Below, in pieces: positions 1-5,112 of a stretch of 5,543 nt of DNA (positions are counted from its first letter, which is position 1; each line of letters begins with the position of its first letter). The notes below the pieces were generated by a model. That model was not told the DNA's origin. It saw only the letters and a list, made by a program, of their open reading frames with translations, and ran no database searches. The stretch is from Pseudomonadota bacterium. GTDB taxonomy: Bacteria; Desulfobacterota; Desulfovibrionia; Desulfovibrionales; Desulfovibrionaceae. The stretch is taken from the NCBI GenBank assembly GCA_023417745.1, contig JAEZEM010000436.1, positions 1-5,543 on the forward strand. Reading direction: 5' to 3'. Position numbers and translations under genes: made by a program.

Positions 1-23
1 GTCCGGGGGGATAATCCCCCCGG
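1..23. terminator. Perfect G6/C6 hairpin, probable transcription terminator
   Basis: CCGGGGGG at 3-10 is the exact reverse complement of CCCCCCGG at 16-23. The A at 11 and T at 15 can also pair, giving a 9-bp stem with a 3-base loop. It lies about 95 bp beyond the stop codon of the minus-strand methyltransferase gene, at the window edge. The stem is symmetric, so it could stop transcription from either direction. No T-tract is visible on the right side, and the left flank is cut off by the window, so intrinsic termination cannot be confirmed. The stem is seen directly; the terminator role is inferred. Confidence 0.5.
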
Positions 24-26
24 CGG

Positions 27-113
27 GTGCAGGGCAGCGCCTGCCGGGTCGCGGGCAGCGCCCGTGCGGGTGCAGGGCAGCGCCCGTGCGGGTGCAGGGC
101 GGCGCCCTGCCGG
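27..113. repeat. Four tandem copies of a ~22-bp palindromic GC-rich unit
   Basis: Four head-to-tail units can be laid out at 27-47 (21 bp), 48-69, 70-91 and 92-113 (22 bp each). All start GTGC or GTCG and share a GGGC-(A/G)GC-GCC core. Positions 53-78 and 75-100 match exactly over 26 bp. Each unit can fold on its own. Unit 4 makes a perfect 7-bp stem (GCAGGGC 94-100 with GCCCTGC 104-110). Unit 2 pairs CGGGC with GCCCG. Units 1 and 3 pair with one bulged base. Units 1 and 4 end CTGCCGG, whereas units 2 and 3 end CCGTGCGG. The array finishes 3 bp before the methyltransferase stop codon, so it would form the start of that transcript's 3' UTR. It has no spacers of CRISPR type. Confidence 0.8.
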
Positions 114-116
114 GGA

Positions 117-830
117 TCAGTCGGGAATCTTGGTGAACAGCAGGGCGGCCTTGTAGCGGCGCTGGGTGGGCGAAAGGGCGAACGAGCAGTTCGGCAGGCA
201 GGCGGACGTCCACTGGACTCCGAGTTCATGGGCCACGAATTCCGCCAGATAAAAGGCATCATCGCGCACGAAGCCGGGGTAGAGCCCCTCAAGGGTCGCC
301 TGGTCGACGGGAAGATCGGTCAGGGCGTAGACGGGACGCAGGGTGAAAAAGATTTCGCGGCTGGCCCAGTTCCTGGCGGCGGCGACCACGGCCTTGACCC
401 GGCCCTTGGCGATGATCTGGCGGCCGATGAAGTCGATGAGCATGGCCATATCGCAGGGCGTTTCGGGGACGACGCGCAGGAAATCGCAAGCCCTGAAGGT
501 GACGTCCGGGGCGTTGTGGAGCCGGGCGATGGCGGTGGCCGCCCGGATGACGTCGGCGTCGATGTCCAGGCCCAAGGTCTTGGTCGCGCCCCGACGTTTG
601 GCCAGGAAGGCGAAGTAACCGAGGTTGCAGCCGAGATCGGCCACGGTCTTGCCGATCAGGTCCAGATTGCCGATATAGCCGTCGAGTTCGGGAATTTCGC
701 GGCCGTCGCCGGCGGCGGCGATGCGCGTTCCGTCGGGGCCAAGGACGGGCCGCCAGATGCTGGCGGGATCGAGTTCGGCGAGCAGGCGGCGGATGTCGTC
801 GACGGTCGGTTGGCTATTTTGGGAAGACAT
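117..830 (-). CDS. Class I SAM-dependent methyltransferase, substrate unknown
   Basis: This is a 237-residue soluble protein with a Rossmann-type SAM-binding fold. Motif I is VADLGCNLGYF at residues 63-73, the DxGCNxGYF version of the glycine-rich loop. Motif II is LGLDID at 87-92, where D90 is the expected acidic residue contacting the SAM ribose. CDF at 115-117 fits the following adenine-side motif. There is no signal peptide or membrane segment, so it should act in the cytoplasm. I chose the ATG at 830 (MSSQNSQ). A TTG at 881 would add 17 residues, but that stretch holds an inverted repeat and looks non-coding. A GAG about 12 bases upstream is only a weak ribosome-binding site. The gene is divergent from the MBOAT gene across a 179-bp spacer, and palindromic repeats follow its stop. 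The acceptor (small molecule, RNA, protein or sugar) cannot be read from the sequence. Confidence 0.85.
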   Translation of the reverse strand: MSSQNSQPTVDDIRRLLAELDPASIWRPVLGPDGTRIAAAGDGREIPELDGYIGNLDLIGKTVADLGCNLGYFAFLAKRRGATKTLGLDIDADVIRAATAIARLHNAPDVTFRACDFLRVVPETPCDMAMLIDFIGRQIIAKGRVKAVVAAARNWASREIFFTLRPVYALTDLPVDQATLEGLYPGFVRDDAFYLAEFVAHELGVQWTSACLPNCSFALSPTQRRYKAALLFTKIPD

Positions 831-852
831 GGCGCTTGGTAGCTCGAAAATG

Positions 853-870
853 CCGGCCTGCCAAGGCCGG
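853..870. repeat. Perfect inverted repeat in the divergent promoter region
   Basis: CCGGCCT (853-859) and AGGCCGG (864-870) are exact reverse complements around a GCCA loop. It lies 22 bp upstream of the methyltransferase ATG and just left of a promoter-like TTGTCA. It could be an operator for one or both divergent genes, or a hairpin in the methyltransferase 5' UTR. On the minus strand the stem is followed by CATTTT, so it could also act as an attenuator. The symmetry is seen directly; the roles are inferred. Confidence 0.5.
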
Positions 871-874
871 GGAG

Positions 875-903
875 TTGTCAAAGCGGGAGTCCTTGGGTAA
901 GAC
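875..903 (+). promoter_or_regulatory. Candidate sigma-70-like promoter for the MBOAT gene
   Basis: TTGTCA at 875-880 matches the -35 consensus at five of six positions. After a 17-base spacer comes TAAGAC at 898-903, which matches the -10 consensus at only three of six. If it is used, the transcript would start near 910 and carry a leader of about 100 bases before the MBOAT ATG. On the opposite strand the same site reads TTGACA (881 to 876), but no acceptable -10 follows at normal spacing, so the methyltransferase promoter is not identified. Confidence 0.3.
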
Positions 904-928
904 CGATCACCCGCGAGAGACGTCGGGC

Positions 929-974
929 AAGGCCTCCCGAAAAAGGCCTCCAGGCCGACGCGCGCTCAGGCGCG
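929..974 (+). promoter_or_regulatory. Repeats and small hairpins in the MBOAT gene leader
   Basis: AAGGCCTCC occurs twice, at 929-937 and 943-951, 14 bp apart. The second copy begins the inverted repeat GGCCT-CC-AGGCC (945-956). Directly after it, CGCGC (961-965) pairs with GCGCG (970-974) around a TCAG loop. The AGGCC half-site also appears in the inverted repeat at 853-870. The elements may be binding sites for a regulator or leader RNA structure. In such GC-rich DNA, short palindromes of this kind also arise by chance. Confidence 0.3.
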
Positions 975-985
975 GCGGCGGGCAA

Positions 986-1007
986 CCCCTACCCCCCCCA
1001 CCCAACC
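986..1007 (-). other. C8 tract before the MBOAT start; G-quadruplex pattern on the minus strand
   Basis: The plus strand reads CCCC, TA, eight C, A, CCC, AA, CC, ending two bases before the ATG at 1010. Read on the minus strand this is GG-TT-GGG-T-G8-TA-GGGG. Splitting the G8 run gives four runs of at least three G joined by short loops, which meets the usual G-quadruplex pattern. The tract occupies the place where a ribosome-binding site is expected. The pattern is seen directly; folding and any effect on expression are not shown. Confidence 0.5.
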
Positions 1008-1009
1008 GT

Positions 1010-2464
1010 ATGGTATTTAGCTCCGCATCCTTTTTGTTCTATTTCCTGCCCATCGTTTTGGCCCTGTATTTCGCCAGCGTCCGGTGGACGCATCTGCGCA
1101 ACTGGGTGCTCTTGGCCGCCAGCCTGTTCTTCTACACCTGGGGCGAGGGCGAGTACGTCGTCGTCATGCTGCTGTCCATCCTGGCCAACTACCTGTTCGG
1201 CATCTGGATCTACAAGGCCCATGAGCGCAGCAACGCCAAAATGGAGATGGGCGTAGCCATCGCCTTCAATCTGCTGCTGCTCGTCATTTTCAAGTACACC
1301 AATTTCCTCGTCGCCAATATGAACCTGCTGCTTGGCGGCGTCGGGCTGCCGACCATGACCGTGGGGCAGGTGCATTTGCCGATCGGCATCTCCTTTTTCA
1401 CCTTCCACTGCATCTCCTATCTCATGGACATCTACCGCCGGCAAACGCCGCCCCAGATGTCGCTGCCGTGCACGGCCCTTTACATTTCGCTTTTCCCGCA
1501 GCTCGTGGCCGGCCCCATCATCCGCTACAAGGACATCGCCGCCCAGCTCCTGCACCGCACCGTGGACATCGAGCGGTTCTCCAAAGGCATCAACCGGTTC
1601 ATCATCGGCCTTGGCAAGAAAGTGCTCATCGCCAACGTGGTGGCCCTGCCGGCGGACAAGATTTTCGCCATCCCGGCCGAGCATTTGACCACGCCTGTGG
1701 CCTGGCTGGGCATCGTGTGCTACACTTTGCAGATTTATTTTGATTTTTCGGGGTACTCGGACATGGCCATCGGCCTTGGCCACATGTTCGGCTTCAAATT
1801 CATGGAGAACTTCAACTACCCCTACATCTCCAAGTCGATCCAGGAATTCTGGCGTCGCTGGCATATCTCGCTGTCCACCTGGTTTCGCGACTATCTCTAC
1901 ATTCCACTCGGCGGCAACCGGGGCGGCCAAGCCAAGATGTACCGCAACCTGGTGACCATCTTCTTCCTGTGCGGCCTGTGGCACGGAGCCAGCTGGAACT
2001 TCGTCATCTGGGGCCTGTTCCACGGCTTTTTCTCGGTGCTGGAGCGTTTCCCCCTGGGCAAACGCCTGACCCAGGGCAACGCGATCATCGCCCATGCCTA
2101 CACCATGGTGGTGGTGATGGTGGCCTGGGTGTTTTTCCGGGCCGAGACCCTGCCCCAGGCCCTGACCTTCCTCCAGGCCATGGCCGGTTTCGCCCGAGGC
2201 TCGGGCGTGGTGTGGCACATGGGACTGTTCCTCAACCCCAAGGTGGTCATCGTGCTGGGTCTGGCCGTGATCGGCGTCACGCCCATCGTGCCCTGGGTGG
2301 TGCAATGGCGGGAAGAGCGCCTGGCGGCGCGGCCGGCCGGGGCGGCGGTCAACCTGGGCCTGGAGGCCCTGGCCAGCCTGATCGTGCTGCCGGCGGTTTT
2401 TGTGCTGTGCGCCATGTCCCTGGCCAGCGGCACCCACAACCCGTTCATCTACTTCCAGTTCTAA
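1010..2464 (+). CDS. MBOAT-family membrane O-acyltransferase (AlgI/DltB/PatA type)
   Basis: This is a 484-residue polytopic inner-membrane protein, close in length to AlgI. Family knowledge says such proteins pass an acyl group, usually acetyl, from a cytoplasmic donor across the membrane to a periplasmic partner that acylates a glycan. Family blocks are visible in order: N-terminal MVFSSASFLFYFLP, LPIGISFFTFH (123-133), FPQLVAGPI (162-170), YFDFSGYSDMA (243-253), FWRRWHISLSTWFRDYLYIP (280-299) and CGLWHGASW (321-329). The last block carries the expected catalytic histidine, H325; H285 is the other conserved histidine. The ATG at 1010 is chosen because MVFSS is the typical family N-terminus. 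The frame is open upstream to 836, but those codons give an unrelated basic and proline-rich string. No Shine-Dalgarno sequence is present; the upstream bases are a C-rich tract. The SGNH partner gene follows after 103 bp. The transferred group and acceptor are not shown. Confidence 0.93.
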   Translation: MVFSSASFLFYFLPIVLALYFASVRWTHLRNWVLLAASLFFYTWGEGEYVVVMLLSILANYLFGIWIYKAHERSNAKMEMGVAIAFNLLLLVIFKYTNFLVANMNLLLGGVGLPTMTVGQVHLPIGISFFTFHCISYLMDIYRRQTPPQMSLPCTALYISLFPQLVAGPIIRYKDIAAQLLHRTVDIERFSKGINRFIIGLGKKVLIANVVALPADKIFAIPAEHLTTPVAWLGIVCYTLQIYFDFSGYSDMAIGLGHMFGFKFMENFNYPYISKSIQEFWRRWHISLSTWFRDYLYIPLGGNRGGQAKMYRNLVTIFFLCGLWHGASWNFVIWGLFHGFFSVLERFPLGKRLTQGNAIIAHAYTMVVVMVAWVFFRAETLPQALTFLQAMAGFARGSGVVWHMGLFLNPKVVIVLGLAVIGVTPIVPWVVQWREERLAARPAGAAVNLGLEALASLIVLPAVFVLCAMSLASGTHNPFIYFQF

Positions 2465-2481
2465 GCCGCAACGATTTGAAC

Positions 2482-2571
2482 ATGCTGCATTTCTTCAAAA
2501 CGTTTGGGCGACTGGTCGTACAGAGCGAATCCTCGGCCACGCTCGTGCCCCAGGCTGGGGCAACGGCATGA
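2482..2571 (+). CDS. Possible 29-residue ORF coupled to the SGNH gene
   Basis: An ATG 17 bases after the MBOAT stop opens a 29-codon frame (begins MLHFFKTFGRLV, ends QAGATA). Its TGA overlaps the next gene's ATG as ATGA (2568-2571). That arrangement is typical of translational coupling, and the ORF exactly fills the otherwise empty gap. Against it, no Shine-Dalgarno sequence precedes the ATG, about 19 of 28 sense codons after the start end in G or C (less biased than the neighbouring genes), and no known family is recognised. It could be a leader peptide that delivers ribosomes to the SGNH start, or a chance open frame. Confidence 0.3.
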   Translation: MLHFFKTFGRLVVQSESSATLVPQAGATA

Positions 2572-3752
2572 CGACGCCCCAGGCTTCGCATCGCTGGCGC
2601 AAGGCCACGGCCACGGCGGCGGCGCTCATTTTCCTGGTGTTCCTGACCCTGCCGACCGTGGACAGCGTCTTGCATATCGCCCCGGCGGTGGATCTCATGG
2701 AGAATGACCCGGCTCCGCTGCCCGAATTTTCGATTTCCCAGCTTTTCAAGGCCTTCAACGTGCTGCAGCGGGGTTTTCTGGACAAGACCTACGGGTTTCG
2801 CAAAAACCTCGTGCGCCTGCAAAATCTCCTCGACCTAGATATCCTGCAGGCGAGCTCCCATTACCACTCCGTGATCCGGGGCAAGGGCAACTGGCTGTTC
2901 CTGGCCCAGGAGAACCCCGAGCTCAACGTGGTGGAAGACTACCGGGCCACGCGGCTTTACAGCCCGGGCGACCTGGCCCGCTGGGTAGCCGTCTACTGCG
3001 ACCGCCAGGACTGGCTGACCGCCCGGGGCATCCACTATCTGCTGGTGGTGGCCCCCAACAAGCACACGGTCTATCCCGAGCATCTGCCGGCCCAGTTCAA
3101 CAAGATCAGCCCCCAGGACCGCACCGACCAGCTGGTGGACGCCCTGACGGCGGCCGGCGTCAATATCCTGGACCTGCGCCCGGCCATGCGCACGGTCAAG
3201 GAAAAGGCCCTGGCCTACTACCGCACCGACACCCACTGGACGACCTACGGCGCGTTCGCCGGCTATATCGAAATCATGCTGCGCCTGGCCCGGTGGCGGC
3301 CGGAATTCGCGCCGACCATCCGGGGCGATTACGACATCGACATCACCCCGGGCCTGACCGGCGGCCTGGCCAGCATGTTGGCCTTAAGCGACCGCTTCCC
3401 CGAGGATCGGGTGACCTTTGTGCCGAGAACTCCGCGCCTGGCGAAGGAGGTGGCCAATCCCAAGGTCTCCAAGACGTATTTCCAGCCCACCGTGACCATG
3501 AGCACCGGCGATCCGTCCCTGCCCTCGGCCGTGGTCTTTCGGGACTCGTTTGCCCACGAGCTTATACCCTTTCTCTCCGAGCACTTCCGGCAGGCGATCT
3601 ATGTCTGGCCCTACCCTTCCACCCCGCGCGAGATGCGGGGCTTCGACAAAGCCCTGGTGGAGGCCGAAAAGCCCGACCTCGTCATCGACGAGTTCGTGGA
3701 GCGCTACTTCACGGAATTCCCTCCCGTCCCCAAGCGGCCGCCGGCCGAGTAG
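2568..3752 (+). CDS. AlgJ/AlgX-like SGNH-fold O-acyltransferase, periplasmic partner of the MBOAT protein
   Basis: This is a 394-residue protein, close to AlgJ in length and shorter than AlgX, which carries an extra C-terminal carbohydrate-binding module. Basic residues (R10, R11, K12) precede a hydrophobic stretch at about 13-30, which fits a signal anchor or uncleaved signal peptide placing the rest in the periplasm. The catalytic signature is DTHW at 221-224 (D221 and H223), with the serine in FRDSFAH at 324-330 (S327). This gives the Asp-His/Ser triad of the AlgX/AlgJ family. VAPNKHTVYPE at 161-171 is another family block. The protein should transfer the acyl group exported by the MBOAT protein to an extracytoplasmic sugar. 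I chose the ATG at 2568 because the signal anchor follows it directly. The frame is open from 2400, but that part overlaps the MBOAT gene and looks non-coding. GGGG about 6-9 bases upstream is a weak ribosome-binding site. The acceptor is unknown. Confidence 0.88.
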   Translation: MTTPQASHRWRKATATAAALIFLVFLTLPTVDSVLHIAPAVDLMENDPAPLPEFSISQLFKAFNVLQRGFLDKTYGFRKNLVRLQNLLDLDILQASSHYHSVIRGKGNWLFLAQENPELNVVEDYRATRLYSPGDLARWVAVYCDRQDWLTARGIHYLLVVAPNKHTVYPEHLPAQFNKISPQDRTDQLVDALTAAGVNILDLRPAMRTVKEKALAYYRTDTHWTTYGAFAGYIEIMLRLARWRPEFAPTIRGDYDIDITPGLTGGLASMLALSDRFPEDRVTFVPRTPRLAKEVANPKVSKTYFQPTVTMSTGDPSLPSAVVFRDSFAHELIPFLSEHFRQAIYVWPYPSTPREMRGFDKALVEAEKPDLVIDEFVERYFTEFPPVPKRPPAE

Positions 3753-3781
3753 ACGACCGCTTCGCGCTCCCGCACGCGGTC

Positions 3782-3812
3782 CGACCTCAAAAGGACAAGC
3801 TTTTCGGGGTCG
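3782..3812. terminator. Long hairpin after the SGNH gene, candidate terminator
   Basis: CGACCTCAAAAG (3782-3793) pairs with CTTTTcGGGGTCG (3800-3812) around a GACAAG loop. The stem has 12 pairs, including one G-T pair, and one bulged C. It starts 30 bp after the plus-strand stop, between convergent genes, where a terminator is expected. No T-run follows the stem; the T4 run is inside it, so classical intrinsic termination is uncertain. It could act with factor-dependent termination or protect the mRNA 3' end. Confidence 0.45.
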
Positions 3813-3860
3813 CGACGCTTACGCCGCCTCAACACCAACCTCTCCATCACGACCGACGGC

Positions 3861-3883
3861 GCCCTGCCGCTGCCGGCCAGGGC
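3861..3883. terminator. GC-rich hairpin in the convergent spacer
   Basis: GCCCTGCCG (3861-3869) pairs with CGG-C-CAGGGC (3874-3883), giving nine pairs with one bulged C and a CTGC loop. It lies midway between the stops of the SGNH gene and corA. It has no adjacent T-tract on either side and may serve as a weak bidirectional terminator. I see no gene in the rest of the 239-bp spacer (3753-3991). Confidence 0.35.
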
Positions 3884-3991
3884 ACAACCGCCCCCCGAGT
3901 CCAGCGACGACCGAAAACGCCAACGGCTGGACCATGTCCGGCCCGGCCGCTGCAAACGCGACGACATGCCCGCGATTTCGGCTTGGGGAGT

Positions 3992-5086
3992 CTACCGTTC
4001 CTCGCCCGTAGAGGACCCGGCCAGCCAGTGCTTGCGGTAGAAATAGGCCGTCATGCCAAGCACGGTCAGACCCATCAGCCCCAGCAGGGCATAGATGCCC
4101 CACTCCTCGCTCTTAAAGGGCAGATTGTCGAAATTCATGCCGAAAAAGCCGACCAGGAAGTTGAGCGGCAAAAAGATCGTGGCCACCAGGGTCAGATACT
4201 GGCCCACGGCGTTCATGCGCAGTTCGGCCTTGGTCATGGACAGCCCGACCATCTCCGAGAGCATCTCGCGCAAGGTCTCCACGGCGTCGAGCACCTGATA
4301 GACGTCCTGCTGGATGTCGTTCCACAAGACCGCCGTGGCCGGGTCCGAGGCGATGGCTTCGTCCTTGACGAAGCGGCCGAGCACTTCGCGAAGCGGCCAC
4401 AGAGAGCGGTGCAGGAACAGCACCTCGCGCTTTTGGTGGTAGATGCGGGTCAGGACATTGTCGCTTGAGCCGGACAAGAGTTCCTGCTCGAAGCCCTCGA
4501 TCTCCTCGGCCAGCTGCCCGAGGGTCAGGATGTACTCATCGAGGATGGCGGAAATAAGCGCGTGAGTCAGGTGGGGCTGGCCGCGCTTGGCCAGCTTGCC
4601 GCCGCCCTTTTCCAGACGCAAGGCCACGTCGTCCCAGAGATTCTTCTCACGTTCCTGAAAGGTGAGGACAAAACCTTCCCCGGCGGCCAGGCTGACCTGC
4701 TCGGCCAGGACGCGCTGTTCGGCCGGATCGTAGGCCAAAAGGCGCAGCAGGATGAAGATGTGCTCGTCGTAATCCTCAATGACCGGCCGATGCCCGGTGT
4801 CCAGAATGTCCTCGACCAGCAGGGGATGGAGGTTAAACCGCCGGGCCACGGCCCGCACCAGTTCGGGGTCATGGACGCCGACCACCCGCACCCAGGAGAC
4901 GCAGCCGTCGGGCAGGACGGGCTCGGCCTCGCCCAGGCCGTCGTGGCGGCGGATGGTCACCCCGTCGGCGCCCAAGGTGTAGACCATGACATAGGGCGTA
5001 AAGCCTGTCCGCTCCGGAAACGGGGACTTGGCCTCGGGGGCGAGGGGCTTGCCCTGGCGCAGGCGTTTCTTGAACCGGTCGAGCAT
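3992..5086 (-). CDS. corA: CorA-family Mg2+/Co2+ transporter
   Basis: This is a 364-residue inner-membrane cation channel, expected to work as a homopentamer. The N-terminal cytoplasmic domain (to about 290) includes VEDILDTGHRPVIEDYDEHI (91-110), a typical CorA block. A long helical region at about 175-290 fits the stalk helix. The first membrane segment, about 297-315, ends in the GMN signature at 316-318 (FFGMNF), the selectivity loop. A second segment at about 330-350 is followed by the basic C-terminal RKHWL. Length and order agree with the family, and nothing is missing. The ATG at 5086 is supported by a perfect AAGGAG five bases upstream. cmk ends only 26 bp upstream on the same strand with no terminator between, so the two are probably cotranscribed. 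Whether Mg2+, Co2+ or Ni2+ is the main substrate cannot be told from sequence. Confidence 0.95.
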   Translation of the reverse strand: MLDRFKKRLRQGKPLAPEAKSPFPERTGFTPYVMVYTLGADGVTIRRHDGLGEAEPVLPDGCVSWVRVVGVHDPELVRAVARRFNLHPLLVEDILDTGHRPVIEDYDEHIFILLRLLAYDPAEQRVLAEQVSLAAGEGFVLTFQEREKNLWDDVALRLEKGGGKLAKRGQPHLTHALISAILDEYILTLGQLAEEIEGFEQELLSGSSDNVLTRIYHQKREVLFLHRSLWPLREVLGRFVKDEAIASDPATAVLWNDIQQDVYQVLDAVETLREMLSEMVGLSMTKAELRMNAVGQYLTLVATIFLPLNFLVGFFGMNFDNLPFKSEEWGIYALLGLMGLTVLGMTAYFYRKHWLAGSSTGEER

Positions 5087-5091
5087 GGGGG

Positions 5092-5105
5092 CTCCTTGAA
5101 AAGGA
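5092..5105 (-). promoter_or_regulatory. corA Shine-Dalgarno within a small hairpin
   Basis: On the minus strand, AAGGAG (5097 to 5092) is a strong ribosome-binding site five bases before the corA ATG. Just upstream, TCCTT (5105 to 5101) is complementary to AAGGA (5097 to 5093) with a three-base loop, so the mRNA can mask the site in a 5-bp stem. The ribosome-binding site is secure; any regulation through the hairpin is inferred. Confidence 0.6.
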
Positions 5106-5112
5106 ACGGTCG

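Noticed and set aside
27..113. CRISPR array
   Set aside because: The units are contiguous with no unique spacers, are only 21-22 bp, and there is no cas gene.
27..842. Long plus-strand open frame (271 codons) opposite the methyltransferase gene
   Set aside because: It is an antisense shadow in GC-rich DNA. It starts inside the palindromic repeats, shows no family motif, and the minus strand carries a clear SAM-binding motif.
853..881. Minus-strand promoter starting at the perfect TTGACA (881 to 876)
   Set aside because: The bases at 16-19 bp spacing are GC-rich (GGCCGG and neighbours) with no -10-like hexamer, so only the -35 half is present.
836..1009. 58-codon N-terminal extension of the MBOAT protein
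   Set aside because: The frame is open, but the added residues are basic and proline-rich with no family likeness. The typical AlgI-type N-terminus begins at 1010, and the extension would cover the divergent promoter region.
989..2437. 482-codon minus-strand open frame opposite the MBOAT gene, including a run of histidines
   Set aside because: The histidine run comes from GTG/ATG-rich codons of the membrane protein read backwards. The product is a low-complexity G/H/Q/D-rich string, while the plus strand has a full set of MBOAT motifs.
3293..4468. 391-codon plus-strand open frame spanning the SGNH gene end, the spacer and antisense corA
   Set aside because: It overlaps two well-supported genes in wrong frames and has no recognisable domain.
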